Shown here: positions 45,914 through 54,198 of the stretch, piece after piece | Layout: every line of letters begins with the position of its first letter | Numbering within the stretch: position 1 is the stretch's first letter | DNA from: Streptomyces caniferus | Lineage (GTDB): Bacteria > Actinomycetota > Actinomycetes > Streptomycetales > Streptomycetaceae | Assembly: GCF_009811555.1 (NCBI RefSeq) | Contig: NZ_BLIN01000005.1 | Location: 1,993,501 to 2,057,500 of the forward strand | Direction: 5' to 3' | Length of the DNA: 64,000 nucleotides | Position numbers and translations under genes: made by a program | The notes under the pieces: generated by a model | Told to the model about the DNA's origin: nothing | What the model saw: only the letters and a program-made list of their open reading frames with translations | Database searches by the model: none

Positions 45914-46687
45914 CTAGCCCCGGCCCTCGCGCCGCAACAGCGCCGTCCACAGGAAGGATTCGCCGAAGTACGGGGACGTCGGCGCCTCGTCGCGCATGCG
46001 GCGCAGTTCCACCTCCGACAGATCGGAGAAGATCCAGCGCAGGGACTCCGCGGTGTAGGCGAGGCCGCCGTGGAGACCGGACTGGCGGTAGAAGTCGGTA
46101 TCGGCGAGTTCGGAGCCCATCGCGCCCGCCGCGAAGCAGGTGAGGGCGAGATGGCCGCCGGGCGCCAGGGCCCGGTCGAGGAGGGCGAGGTAGCTGATGC
46201 GGCGGTGCGGCGGCAGGTGGTGGAAGCAGCCGGAGTCGTAGATCAGGTCGTAGGGGCCGTCGAGTGCGGTGTCCGCGAGGGTGAACGCGTCGCCGCAGAG
46301 GAATCTGATGTCGGCCCCCGCATCGCGAGCGCGGTCCTGTGCCCAGGCGAGGGCTGCCGGGGAGAGGTCGACGGCGTCCACCGTGAAGCCCGCGGAGGCG
46401 AGGTGGAGCGCGTTGCGGCCCGGGCCGCAGCCGAGGTCGAGGGCGCGCCCCGGAGCGATCAGGCCGCGTTCGAGGTACGAGACCAGGTTCTCGTCGGGCT
46501 TCGCCACGAAGAACGGCACCGGCCCGGAGCGGTCCGCGTAGAAGTCGTCCCACCAGGAGGCGCCCTCGGCCGTCCAGCGGTCGGCCTCCGGCGCGAACAG
46601 GCCGTCCAGGAGCCGGAGTACGTCCTCCATGGTGCGGATGTTCCGCACCGTCCGCTCCCCTTGCCCCTCTTCTTGCCCCGTTTCCAT
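45914..46687 (-). CDS. Class I SAM-dependent methyltransferase
   Basis: 257 residues from ATG 46685-46687, with GGGGAGAG just upstream. Motif I is ALDLGCGPGRNALHLASAGF, motif II region VDAVDLSPAALAWAQ, then DIRFLCGDAFTL and YDLIYDSGCFHHLPPHRR, a TehB/thiopurine-like small-molecule pattern. The N-terminal helix region has WWDDFYADRSGPVPFFVAKP. The substrate is unknown. It sits between nadK and recN, which I remember as adjacent in related genomes, so it may be an insertion. Confidence 0.88.
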   Translation of the reverse strand: METGQEEGQGERTVRNIRTMEDVLRLLDGLFAPEADRWTAEGASWWDDFYADRSGPVPFFVAKPDENLVSYLERGLIAPGRALDLGCGPGRNALHLASAGFTVDAVDLSPAALAWAQDRARDAGADIRFLCGDAFTLADTALDGPYDLIYDSGCFHHLPPHRRISYLALLDRALAPGGHLALTCFAAGAMGSELADTDFYRQSGLHGGLAYTAESLRWIFSDLSEVELRRMRDEAPTSPYFGESFLWTALLRREGRG

Positions 46688-46992
46688 GCTCTCCCCCTTC
46701 TCCGTCCCCTCCGCCTTCCCCGTCCGTCGATCGTAGGGCGGAGGGCGCTGCGGGCCGGATCGGGAGGTGTGGCCGGAGGCGGTGACGGGCCGTGTGAGCG
46801 GCTGGGACGGGGAGGGGAAGGGTGCCACTTACGGGCGGGGGTGAAGTACCGCCCCCGGCACCGGCGGGCAGCGGCACGGGGGTGGTCTCCGCCGCGCCGG
46901 TCCATGTTTCCCGGCGCTGCGCCGGACAGCTCCGGGAAGCCCGGCCCGCGGGCTCGCCCAGGGCTGTCCGGCCCGTTGTCCGCCGGACCGTG
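46688..46992. other. Intergenic interval with nested hairpin downstream of NAD kinase
   Basis: 305 bp. GCCGGACAGC (46921-46930) and GCTGTCCGGC (46963-46972) are perfect 10-bp inverted arms around 32 bases that can themselves pair (AGCCC with GGGCT). It lies 20 bp after the nadK stop on the minus strand and is the probable terminator of the tlyA-nadK unit. Nothing else is recognised. Confidence 0.6.
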
Positions 46993-47934
46993 CTACTGCG
47001 GAGCTCCCCGCCACCCGGCCACCGGGAGGGCGAACTTGGCGACCAGACGGTCCGTGAAGGAGGCATGGTGCAGGCGGGCCAGGCGTACGGGGACGGCGCC
47101 GCGGCGGACCTCGACGCGGGCGCCCGCCGGGAGTTCGATGCTGCGACGGCCGTCGCACCACAGGACGCCGTGCGGAGTCTTGGGCTGCACCTCGACCGCC
47201 AGGACGGAACGCGGCGAGGTGACCAGCGGCTTGGCGAACAGGGCATGCGCGCTGATCGGGACCATCAGCAGGGCCTCGACCTCGGGCCAGACCACGGGGC
47301 CGCCGGCCGAGAAAGCGTACGCGGTGGAGCCGGTCGGCGTCGCGCAGACCACTCCGTCGCCGCCGAAGCGCGAGACGGGCCGGCCGTCGACCTCGGTGAC
47401 GACCTCCAGCATCCGCTCCCGGGCGGCCTTCTCCACCGAGGCCTCGTTCAGGGCCCAATCGGTGTAGACGACACTGCCGTTGTTGCGCACGAGGACATCG
47501 AGCGTCATCCGCTCCTCGACCTCGTACGCGCGGGTCACGACCCGGTCGACGACCTTGTCGAGGTCGTCGCGTTCGGCCTCCGCGAGGAAGCCGACCCGGC
47601 CGAGGTTGACGCCGAGCATCGGGACACCGGAGGTCCTGGCGAAGTCCGCGCCGCGCAGCAGCGTGCCGTCCCCGCCCAGGACCACCAGCAGTTCGCAGCC
47701 CTCGGCCGCGCACGGCTCCGTCTTGACGCGTTCGACGGACGGCGGCAGCGGCAGGTCCGCGGCCTCCTCCGCCAGTACCCGCACGCCGATGCCGCAGCGC
47801 AGCAGCCCCTGGACCACGAGCTCGGCGCTGCGGATGGCCGCGGGCCGGCCGGTGTGGGCGAGCAGGAACACCGTTCGCGCGGCTCCGGTGTTCCCGTGTG
47901 CTGCGCTGTCTTCAACTGCATGGGTAGTGGTCAA
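46993..47934 (-). CDS. nadK: NAD kinase
   Basis: 313 residues. The start is TTG 47932-47934, overlapping the tlyA stop as TTGA; no closer ATG or GTG in frame keeps the N-terminal strand. The phosphate-binding motif is VVLGGDGTLLRGA (GGDG), followed by GVPMLGVNLGRVGFLAE. The NE/D and later motifs are ALNEASVEKA and GDGVVCATPTGSTAYAFSAG. The enzyme converts NAD to NADP with ATP or polyphosphate. It is translationally coupled to tlyA. Confidence 0.95.
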   Translation of the reverse strand: MTTTHAVEDSAAHGNTGAARTVFLLAHTGRPAAIRSAELVVQGLLRCGIGVRVLAEEAADLPLPPSVERVKTEPCAAEGCELLVVLGGDGTLLRGADFARTSGVPMLGVNLGRVGFLAEAERDDLDKVVDRVVTRAYEVEERMTLDVLVRNNGSVVYTDWALNEASVEKAARERMLEVVTEVDGRPVSRFGGDGVVCATPTGSTAYAFSAGGPVVWPEVEALLMVPISAHALFAKPLVTSPRSVLAVEVQPKTPHGVLWCDGRRSIELPAGARVEVRRGAVPVRLARLHHASFTDRLVAKFALPVAGWRGAPQ

Positions 47935-48746
47935 CGAGGCCCCTCCGCCACTGCACGGTCGACGTCCGCCGGGTCGAGTGCAGGCGCCCCGGCGCGCAGC
48001 CACAGAAAGTACTCGACATTTCCCGAAGGGCCGGGCAGGGGGCTCGCAGTTACGCCAAGTACGCCAAATTCCAGCTCGGCCGCCCGCCGCGCGACGGCAC
48101 GCACCGCCTCGGCCCGCAGCTCCGCGCTGCGCACCACCCCGCCGCTGCCCAGCCGCTCCTTGCCGACCTCGAACTGCGGCTTGACCATCAGCACCAGGTC
48201 CGCGTCGGGCGCCGCACACCTCGCCAGCGCGGGCAGGACGAGCCTCAGCGGAATGAACGAGAGGTCGCCGACGACGAGGTCGACGGGCTGCGAGTCGATC
48301 TGTTCGAGGGTCAGCTCGCGCACGTTGGTGCGGTCCTTGACGGTGACCCGCTCGTCGCTCTGCAGCGACCAGGCGAGCTGTCCGTATCCGACGTCGACGG
48401 CGACGACATGACCGGCGCCGGACCGCAGCAGGACATCGGTGAAGCCGCCGGTCGAGGCGCCCGCGTCCAGCGCCCGCCGGCCTTCGATCTTCAGGCCGAG
48501 CGGGACGAAGGCGGCGAGGGCTCCGGCGAGCTTGTGCCCGCCGCGCGAGACGTAGTCGGGGTCGCTCTCGTCCTCGCGTACGACCACGGCCGCGCTGGTC
48601 TCCACCTGGGTGGCCGGCTTGGTCGCGGTCGCACCGCCGACGGTCACCCGGCCCGCGGCGATCAGCTGGCTCGCGTGCTCGCGGGAACGGGCCAGCTTGC
48701 GGCGCACCAGCTCCGCGTCGAGTCGGCGTCGTGCCACTCCTGCCAC
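47931..48746 (-). CDS. tlyA: TlyA-family rRNA 2'-O-methyltransferase
   Basis: 271 residues from GTG 48744-48746 (VAGVARRRLDAELVRRKLAR), with AGGAG 11 bases upstream. An S4 RNA-binding domain at the N-terminus (RSREHASQLIAAGRVTVGG) precedes an FtsJ-like methyltransferase with ALDAGASTGGFTDVLLRSGA, VDVGYGQLAWSL and VVGDLSFIPLRLVLPAL. TlyA methylates 16S and/or 23S rRNA and affects capreomycin sensitivity in mycobacteria. It overlaps nadK and starts 7 bp after a small acidic-protein gene. Confidence 0.93.
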   Translation of the reverse strand: MAGVARRRLDAELVRRKLARSREHASQLIAAGRVTVGGATATKPATQVETSAAVVVREDESDPDYVSRGGHKLAGALAAFVPLGLKIEGRRALDAGASTGGFTDVLLRSGAGHVVAVDVGYGQLAWSLQSDERVTVKDRTNVRELTLEQIDSQPVDLVVGDLSFIPLRLVLPALARCAAPDADLVLMVKPQFEVGKERLGSGGVVRSAELRAEAVRAVARRAAELEFGVLGVTASPLPGPSGNVEYFLWLRAGAPALDPADVDRAVAEGPR

Positions 48747-48753
48747 CTGTGGT

Positions 48754-49089
48754 TCAGCTCCTGAGGTCGTGCGTCGCCGAGGAAGGGGCGGGCGGCCCGG
48801 GGTGCTGGTCGAGAGCGGCCAGCACATCGCGCAGCCCACGATGCACATCCTCGTACACCCGCAGATGTCCGCTCGCCGGGAGGTGGTCGGCATCGGCGAG
48901 GCGGCGCAGCGTGGTATCGACCGCGGCCTGGCCGGTCGGTGTCGTGCCCACCCCGATCGGCCGCGGCCCGGCCGGGCCGCCCGGTACGTCGGACCCGCCC
49001 GGCTCGGCTCCGGGGGTCTCCTCGGCTCCGGCAGGTTCCTCGGCTCCCGTGGGCGCCTTGGGCCCCGGGCCGGACGTCGGCTCTTCCAT
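48754..49089 (-). CDS. Small conserved protein upstream of TlyA, function unknown
   Basis: 111 residues. The first 55 are Pro/Gly/Glu-rich and disordered. The C-terminal 45 (TGQAAVDTTLRRLADADHLP, YEDVHRGLRDVLAALDQHP) form two amphipathic helices with conserved-looking charged residues. No catalytic motif is seen. It ends 7 bp before tlyA and is probably in the same transcript. Its start lies 74 bp from the divergent SCP2 gene. Confidence 0.7.
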   Translation of the reverse strand: MEEPTSGPGPKAPTGAEEPAGAEETPGAEPGGSDVPGGPAGPRPIGVGTTPTGQAAVDTTLRRLADADHLPASGHLRVYEDVHRGLRDVLAALDQHPGPPAPSSATHDLRS

Positions 49090-49163
49090 GCCCCCGACGC
49101 TACCTTGGCGAAGGCTGACAAGGGCGAACGAGCCGTCCCCGACCTGGCGTATCGTCGATCACG

Positions 49164-49511
49164 ATGGCAACCCTCGACCAGTGCCGCGCCGCTCTCGACC
49201 GGCTGGCCCAGAACCTGTCCTCGGCGGACGGCAACGTCCGCAGCGCAACGGCGCTCGACCGTTCGCTCAGCTGCCGCATCACGGACCTCGATGTCACCTT
49301 CCTCGGGCGGCTGTCCCACGGCTCCATCCAGGAGGTGACCAGTGTCCCCGGCCCGCCTCCGCACAAGGCCGAGATCCGCCTGTCCATGGCGGGCGACGAT
49401 CTGGTCGCCCTGGTGGACGGGAAGCTGAATTTCGCCAAGGCCTGGGGCAGCGGTCGCGTCAAGCTGGAGGCCGGCCTGCGCGACCTGCTGCGCCTCAGAA
49501 CGCTGCTGTAG
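49164..49511 (+). CDS. SCP2 sterol-binding-domain protein
   Basis: 115 residues from ATG 49164. The pattern is of an SCP2-like lipid-binding fold: SLSCRITDLDVTFLGRLSHG, AEIRLSMAGDDLVALVDGKL, and NFAKAWGSGRVKLEAGLRDL with the closing hydrophobic strand. Such proteins are proposed to carry lipids or act as accessory domains. The ligand is unknown. It is a monocistronic gene ending 13 bp before the convergent ABC ATPase gene. Confidence 0.85.
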   Translation: MATLDQCRAALDRLAQNLSSADGNVRSATALDRSLSCRITDLDVTFLGRLSHGSIQEVTSVPGPPPHKAEIRLSMAGDDLVALVDGKLNFAKAWGSGRVKLEAGLRDLLRLRTLL

Positions 49512-49524
49512 GCGCCGCCCCGCT

Positions 49525-50463
49525 CTACCTCTTCCCCACGGCCACGTTCCCGTCGGCCTGCTTGCCCGCGACTCGGTCACCGTCGGCCGCTTCGCCGTCG
49601 GCCGGGCCCCCGCCTGCGGCGTCACCGCCGTCCGAAGCACCGCCCGTGGCGGTCCGGGCCTCCCCGGGGCCACTCCGACGGCGCCTGCGCGCGGCCGGGA
49701 CGACCAGCGGTGTGCCGGTCTCCGGGTCCTCGATGATCTGGCAGCCGAGCCCGAAGACCCGTTCCACCAGCTCCGCCGTGACGATGTCGGCCGGCGCGCC
49801 CTCGGCGAGGACCGCACCGTCCTTCATGGCGATCAGATGGGTCGCGTAACGGGCCGCGTGGTTGAGGTCGTGCAGGACGGCGACCAGCGTCCGCCCCTGC
49901 TCCTCGTGCAGCTCGGCGCACAGGTCCAGCACCTCGATCTGGTGCTGGATGTCCAGATACGTCGTCGGCTCGTCGAGCAGGAACAGCGGTGTCTGCTGGG
50001 CGAGCGCCATCGCGATCCACACCCGCTGCCGCTGCCCGCCGGACAGCTCGTCGACATAGCGTTCGGCCAGCTCGGCGACGCCGGTGGCGGCCATCGACTC
50101 CTGCACGATCCGCTCGTCGTCGGCCGACCACTGCCGCAGCAGCCCCTGGTGCGGATAGCGGCCACGCGCCACCAGGTCCGCCACGGTGATCCCGTCCGGC
50201 GCGATCGAGGACTGCGGCAGCAGCCCGAGCGTCCTGGCGACCTTCTTGGCGGGCAGCGAGGAGATCGCGGAGCCGTCCAGCAGCACCGACCCGGCGGCCG
50301 GCTTGAGCATCCGCGAGAGTGCGCGCAGCAGCGTGGACTTGCCGCAGGCGTTCGGGCCGACGATGACCGTGAAGGAGCGGTCGGGGATGGCCACCGAGAG
50401 GTTCTCGGCGATGACCCGCTGGTCGTAGGCGAGGGTGACGTTCTCAGCCGTAAGGCGGCTCAC
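49525..50463 (-). CDS. Fe-siderophore ABC transporter, ATP-binding protein
   Basis: 312 residues. GTG 50461-50463 has AGGAG eight bases upstream. Walker A is GPNACGKST, the signature is LSGGQRQR, Walker B is PLFLLDEPTTYLDIQHQIEV, and the H-loop is VLHDLNHAARY: the FepC/FhuC type that powers siderophore import. After about residue 255 there is an extra hydrophilic tail with a repeated ADG/AVG pattern (GGGPADGEAADGDRVAGKQA). It is the last gene of the permease-permease-ATPase series, 244 bp from the second permease gene, with no recognised feature in that gap. Confidence 0.95.
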   Translation of the reverse strand: MSRLTAENVTLAYDQRVIAENLSVAIPDRSFTVIVGPNACGKSTLLRALSRMLKPAAGSVLLDGSAISSLPAKKVARTLGLLPQSSIAPDGITVADLVARGRYPHQGLLRQWSADDERIVQESMAATGVAELAERYVDELSGGQRQRVWIAMALAQQTPLFLLDEPTTYLDIQHQIEVLDLCAELHEEQGRTLVAVLHDLNHAARYATHLIAMKDGAVLAEGAPADIVTAELVERVFGLGCQIIEDPETGTPLVVPAARRRRRSGPGEARTATGGASDGGDAAGGGPADGEAADGDRVAGKQADGNVAVGKR

Positions 50464-50707
50464 TTCGGAACTCCTGGTGTTGTCGTGTCTGCGCTGATGC
50501 CCGGCTCCCGCTGCTGCCCGGCTCTGTGCTGTGGTCCCGCGCACTGCTGTCGGCCCGCGCGCCGCCGTCGGCCCGCTCGCTGCCGAACGGCGTCCGCGCG
50601 CGAGATCCGTCCGACGGACGCCGCGCCGTCGTCGTCCGCCGCGGGCCGCGCCGCCGGTTCCGGCCGCGCGCCCCCGCCCGTCCCGTCCGCCCGTCGCACG
50701 CCCCGGC

Positions 50708-51871
50708 TCATATCCGTCCCGCCCTGCGCTCCGTGGCCAGCAGCCACAGCAGATAGCCGCCGCCGAGAACGCCGGTCAGCACGCCCACCGGCAACTGGTC
50801 GGCGCCGAAGAGCCGCTGTGCGGACCAGTCCGCGGTGACCAGCAGCGCGGCGCCCATGAGCGCGGACAGCAGCAGATTGGGGCCGGGCAGGGGGGCGCCC
50901 CGCCCCGCGCCCTTGAGGAAGCGCGGCAGGGACAGCCGGCGGGCGAGCTGGGGCGCGGTGAGCGCCACGAAGGAGATCGGCCCGGCGGCCGCGGTGGCCG
51001 CGGCGACGAGCACGACCGCCGCCAGCAGGACGACGATGCGGACCCGCTCGACCCGTACGCCCAGTGCGCTCGCCGCGTCGTCGCCCATCTCCAGCATGCG
51101 CAGCGGACGCCCGTAGCACAGCAGCAGCGGGACGAGGACGGCGCAGACCGCGGCCAGCGGCCCGAACTGGTCCCAGTCACGGCCGTTGAGGGAACCGGTC
51201 ATCCAGGTGGTGGCGCGGGTCGCCTCGACGATGTTCGCCTTGGTCAGGAGGTAGAGCACCATCGCGTACAGCATGGCGCTCGCGCCGATCCCGACGAGCA
51301 CGAAACGGTAGCCGTGGACGCCGCGCTTCCAGGCCAGGACGAAGATGACGAGGCCGGTGAGCACGCCGCCGACGACGGCGCCGGCCGCGACCGCGAGGGT
51401 CCCCGCCTGGAAGTAGACGATGGCGACCAGTGCGCCGACGGACGAGCCCTGGGCGAACCCGAGGACGTCGGGGCTGCCCAGCGGATTGCGCGACACGGTC
51501 TGGAAGACCGCCCCGGCGATCCCGAACGCGGCGCCGACCAGCAGGCCCACCAGCACCCGCGGCAGCCGCAGATCCTGCACGATGAACTCCTGGCCGGCGT
51601 CCCCGCCGCCGGTCAGGGTGGTGATCACCTCGGCCGGGGTCATCGGGTAGTCGCCGGAGCCGATCAGTGCGATCCCGGCGGCCAGCGCGACGGCCAGCAG
51701 CACCAGCCCGGCCACCACGGCGGGCACGTCCAGCCGCACCGAGCGCCCGCCCCTGGTCCGCACCACGGTGACCCGCCGGGCCGCCCCCGTCCGCCGGCCG
51801 CGCGCGGCCACGGACTCCGCCGCACCGGTGTTCTCCTCGGTTCCCTTTCCGGGCTTCACGGTCGCGCTCAC
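50708..51871 (-). CDS. Fe-siderophore ABC transporter permease (FecCD family), second subunit
   Basis: 387 residues. GTG 51869-51871 overlaps the first permease stop (GTGA). A 45-residue polar leader precedes about nine or ten membrane helices. FecCD motifs are RLPRVLVGLLVGAAFGIAGA, VSRNPLGSPDVLGFAQGSSV and AAAGPISFVALTAPQLARRL, where the GPI-x-F-x-AL-x-AP segment contacts the ATPase. It forms the membrane pore together with the 51868-52917 product. Confidence 0.93.
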   Translation of the reverse strand: MSATVKPGKGTEENTGAAESVAARGRRTGAARRVTVVRTRGGRSVRLDVPAVVAGLVLLAVALAAGIALIGSGDYPMTPAEVITTLTGGGDAGQEFIVQDLRLPRVLVGLLVGAAFGIAGAVFQTVSRNPLGSPDVLGFAQGSSVGALVAIVYFQAGTLAVAAGAVVGGVLTGLVIFVLAWKRGVHGYRFVLVGIGASAMLYAMVLYLLTKANIVEATRATTWMTGSLNGRDWDQFGPLAAVCAVLVPLLLCYGRPLRMLEMGDDAASALGVRVERVRIVVLLAAVVLVAAATAAAGPISFVALTAPQLARRLSLPRFLKGAGRGAPLPGPNLLLSALMGAALLVTADWSAQRLFGADQLPVGVLTGVLGGGYLLWLLATERRAGRI

Positions 51872-52917
51872 AGCTGGGCCATCCTCCGACGCCGTACGAG
51901 ATAGATGAAGACCGGGCCGCCGACCACGGCCGTGACGATGCCGACCTGCAGCTCGCCGGGCCGGGCCACCACCCGGCCGAGGACATCGGCGCCGAGCAGC
52001 AGCACCGGCGAGAGCACCGCGGAGTACGGCAGGATCCACCGCATGTCGGGCCCGGTGATGGCCCGTACGGCATGCGGAACCATCAGGCCGACGTACACGA
52101 TCGGGCCGCAGGCGGCGGTCGCCCCGCCGCAGAGCAGGGTGACCGCGACCATCGCCAGCACCCGGGTGCGGGTCAGCCGGGCGCCCAGCGCCCGCGCCTG
52201 GTCGTCGCCGAGCGCGAGGGCGTTCAGCGGCCGGGCGATCAGCAGCGCGAGGACGCCGCCCACCGCGAGGAACGGCGCGATGTCGAGGACCGTCGGCAGG
52301 GTGGCCGAGGCCAGCGAACCCACCGTCCAGAAGCGCATCTTGTCCAGGGTCGCGGTGTCCAGCAGGTTGACGGCGTTGATGTAGCCGACGAGGACGGCGG
52401 TCAGCGCGGTGCCGGCGAGGGCGAGGCGTACGGGCGTGGCGCCGCGGGTCCCGCCGAGGACGTACACCGCGACGGAGACCACCGCGGCGCCGGCGAACGC
52501 GAACCACACGTAGCCGGTCAGCGAGGTGATGCCGAAGAAGCTGATGGCGGAGACGACCGCGGCCGAGGCACCGGCGTTGATGCCGAGAACTCCGGGGTCC
52601 GCCAGGGGGTTTCGGGTGAGCGCCTGCATGACGGTGCCGGCCAGGCCGAGTGCGGCACCGACGATCAGGCCCAGCAGGGTGCGGGGGAAGCGGACGTCGC
52701 GGACGACCACGTCGGTGTCGGAGCCGGAGTAGTGGAACACCCCGTGCCACACCTGGTCGAAGGGGATCTGTTTTGCGCCGACGGCGATACCCAGGGCGGC
52801 GATCACCGCGAGGACGGCCACGGCGGCCACCAGCCCCACGGAGCGCCGGAGATGGCGCCGCCGGGGGTGCACGGGGGCCGGGGCCGTTGTTGCTTCGGGG
52901 GGACTGTCAACCAACAC
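51868..52917 (-). CDS. Fe-siderophore ABC transporter permease (FecCD family), first subunit
   Basis: 349 residues from GTG 52915-52917. FecCD motifs are RFPRTLLGLIVGAALGLAGT, LTRNPLADPGVLGINAGASA and CGPIVYVGLMVPHAVRAITG, in about nine membrane helices. No Shine-Dalgarno sequence precedes the start. The iron box at 52923-52941 begins six bases upstream of the codon, so the mRNA is probably leaderless or starts very close to it. It is divergent from the siderophore-binding lipoprotein gene and should be derepressed under iron limitation. Confidence 0.92.
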   Translation of the reverse strand: MLVDSPPEATTAPAPVHPRRRHLRRSVGLVAAVAVLAVIAALGIAVGAKQIPFDQVWHGVFHYSGSDTDVVVRDVRFPRTLLGLIVGAALGLAGTVMQALTRNPLADPGVLGINAGASAAVVSAISFFGITSLTGYVWFAFAGAAVVSVAVYVLGGTRGATPVRLALAGTALTAVLVGYINAVNLLDTATLDKMRFWTVGSLASATLPTVLDIAPFLAVGGVLALLIARPLNALALGDDQARALGARLTRTRVLAMVAVTLLCGGATAACGPIVYVGLMVPHAVRAITGPDMRWILPYSAVLSPVLLLGADVLGRVVARPGELQVGIVTAVVGGPVFIYLVRRRRMAQL

Positions 52918-52922
52918 GATAG

Positions 52923-52941
52923 TTAGGTTAGCCTACCCTCA
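52923..52941. promoter_or_regulatory. Iron box (DmdR1/IdeR-type) for importer and lipoprotein
   Basis: TTAGGTTAGCCTACCCTCA has an exact left half of the Streptomyces iron box and a degenerate right half. It lies between the divergent permease (start 52917) and lipoprotein (start 52984) genes, so Fe(II)-DmdR1 should repress both. Confidence 0.85.
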
Positions 52942-52983
52942 CATTTTGACTCATCGGCCCTCGCAGAGAGAAGCACCGCCATC

Positions 52984-54012
52984 ATGAGCACCTCCCGTAG
53001 CGTCACCCCGTCCCGTCGCGGCATCCTGGCCGCGGGCGGCGCCCTCGGCATCGGCGCCCTGCTCGCCGCATGCGGCGGAGACAAGAGCGCGGGGGGCGCC
53101 AACAGCGGCGCCGGAACCGGCCCGTGGTCCTTCACCGACGACCGCAAGCAGACGGTGACCCTCAAGAACACCCCGCAGCGGATCGTCGCCTTCACCGGCA
53201 CCGCGGCCGCCCTGCACGACTTCGGGATCGACGACCGGATAGTCGGCGTCTTCGGCCCCACCAAGCTCAAGAACGGCAAGCCCGACCCGCAGGCCGGCGA
53301 CCTGGACGTCGACAAGGTCACCGTCATCGGCAACGCCTACAACCAGTTCAACGTCGAGAAGTACGCGGCGCTGCGCCCCGACCTGCTGGTCACCAACATG
53401 TACGAGCCGGGCGCGCTGTGGTTCGTGCCGGACGACAGCAAGGACAAGATCACCAAGCTGGCGAAGTCCGTCGCCCTCACCTCCTCCCGCGTCCCGCTCA
53501 TCAAGATCATCGAGCGCTACGCCGAACTGGCCGGATCGCTCGGCGCCGACCTGAAGGCCAAGAAGGTCACCGACGCCAAGGCCCGCTTCGAGAAGGCCTC
53601 CGCGGCCCTGCGCAAGGCTGCCAAGGCCCACCCGGTCAAGGTGCTCGCCTGCTCCGGCAGCCCCGACCTCTTCTACGCCTCCAACCCCGGCATCAACGCC
53701 GACCTCATGTACTACAAGTCCCTCGGCGTCGACCTGATCGTCCCCGACCACCTGGACAAGGGCGGCTACTTCGAGAGCCTGAGCTGGGAGAACGCCGACA
53801 AGTACCAGGCCGACGTCCTCCTGCTGGACAACCGGACGGCCACCCTCCAGCCCAAGGACCTGGCGGCCAAGCCCTCCTGGGCCAAGCTGCCCGCCGTCAA
53901 GGCCGGCCAGATCACCCCCTGGTCGAGCGAGCCGCGCTTCTCCTACGCGGGCGCCGCTCCGCTGATCGAGTCGCTCGCCAAGGCGATCGAGAGCGCCAAG
54001 AAGACCAAGTGA
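52984..54012 (+). CDS. Iron-siderophore-binding lipoprotein
   Basis: 342 residues from ATG 52984. It has a twin-Arg then hydrophobic signal with a lipobox LLAAC, the lipidated Cys being residue 30. The class III periplasmic-binding fold has PQRIVAFTGTAAALHDFGID, YAALRPDLLVTNMYEPGALW and LGVDLIVPDHLDKGGYFESL. It is anchored outside the membrane and delivers the ferri-siderophore to the FecCD importer encoded divergently. A desferrioxamine-type ligand is likely given desABCD 4 kb away, but that is inference. It is probably co-transcribed with the reductase gene that follows after 186 bp. Confidence 0.93.
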   Translation: MSTSRSVTPSRRGILAAGGALGIGALLAACGGDKSAGGANSGAGTGPWSFTDDRKQTVTLKNTPQRIVAFTGTAAALHDFGIDDRIVGVFGPTKLKNGKPDPQAGDLDVDKVTVIGNAYNQFNVEKYAALRPDLLVTNMYEPGALWFVPDDSKDKITKLAKSVALTSSRVPLIKIIERYAELAGSLGADLKAKKVTDAKARFEKASAALRKAAKAHPVKVLACSGSPDLFYASNPGINADLMYYKSLGVDLIVPDHLDKGGYFESLSWENADKYQADVLLLDNRTATLQPKDLAAKPSWAKLPAVKAGQITPWSSEPRFSYAGAAPLIESLAKAIESAKKTK

Positions 54013-54198
54013 CGTCCGTCCGCGGTGGCTTAGCCGGGGTGCAGGGGCGGGACGGCCCGCAGCCACGGCCGGCCGCTCCGCCCCGCCCACCCGCACCGGG
54101 ACGCACCGCCGCCGCCCCGCGACAGGCCACGCAGCCCACGGAAGCCACCGCACCCCGCCGCCGCACGCCCCCAGCATCCTCCCGGGAGGTTCCCCCGC

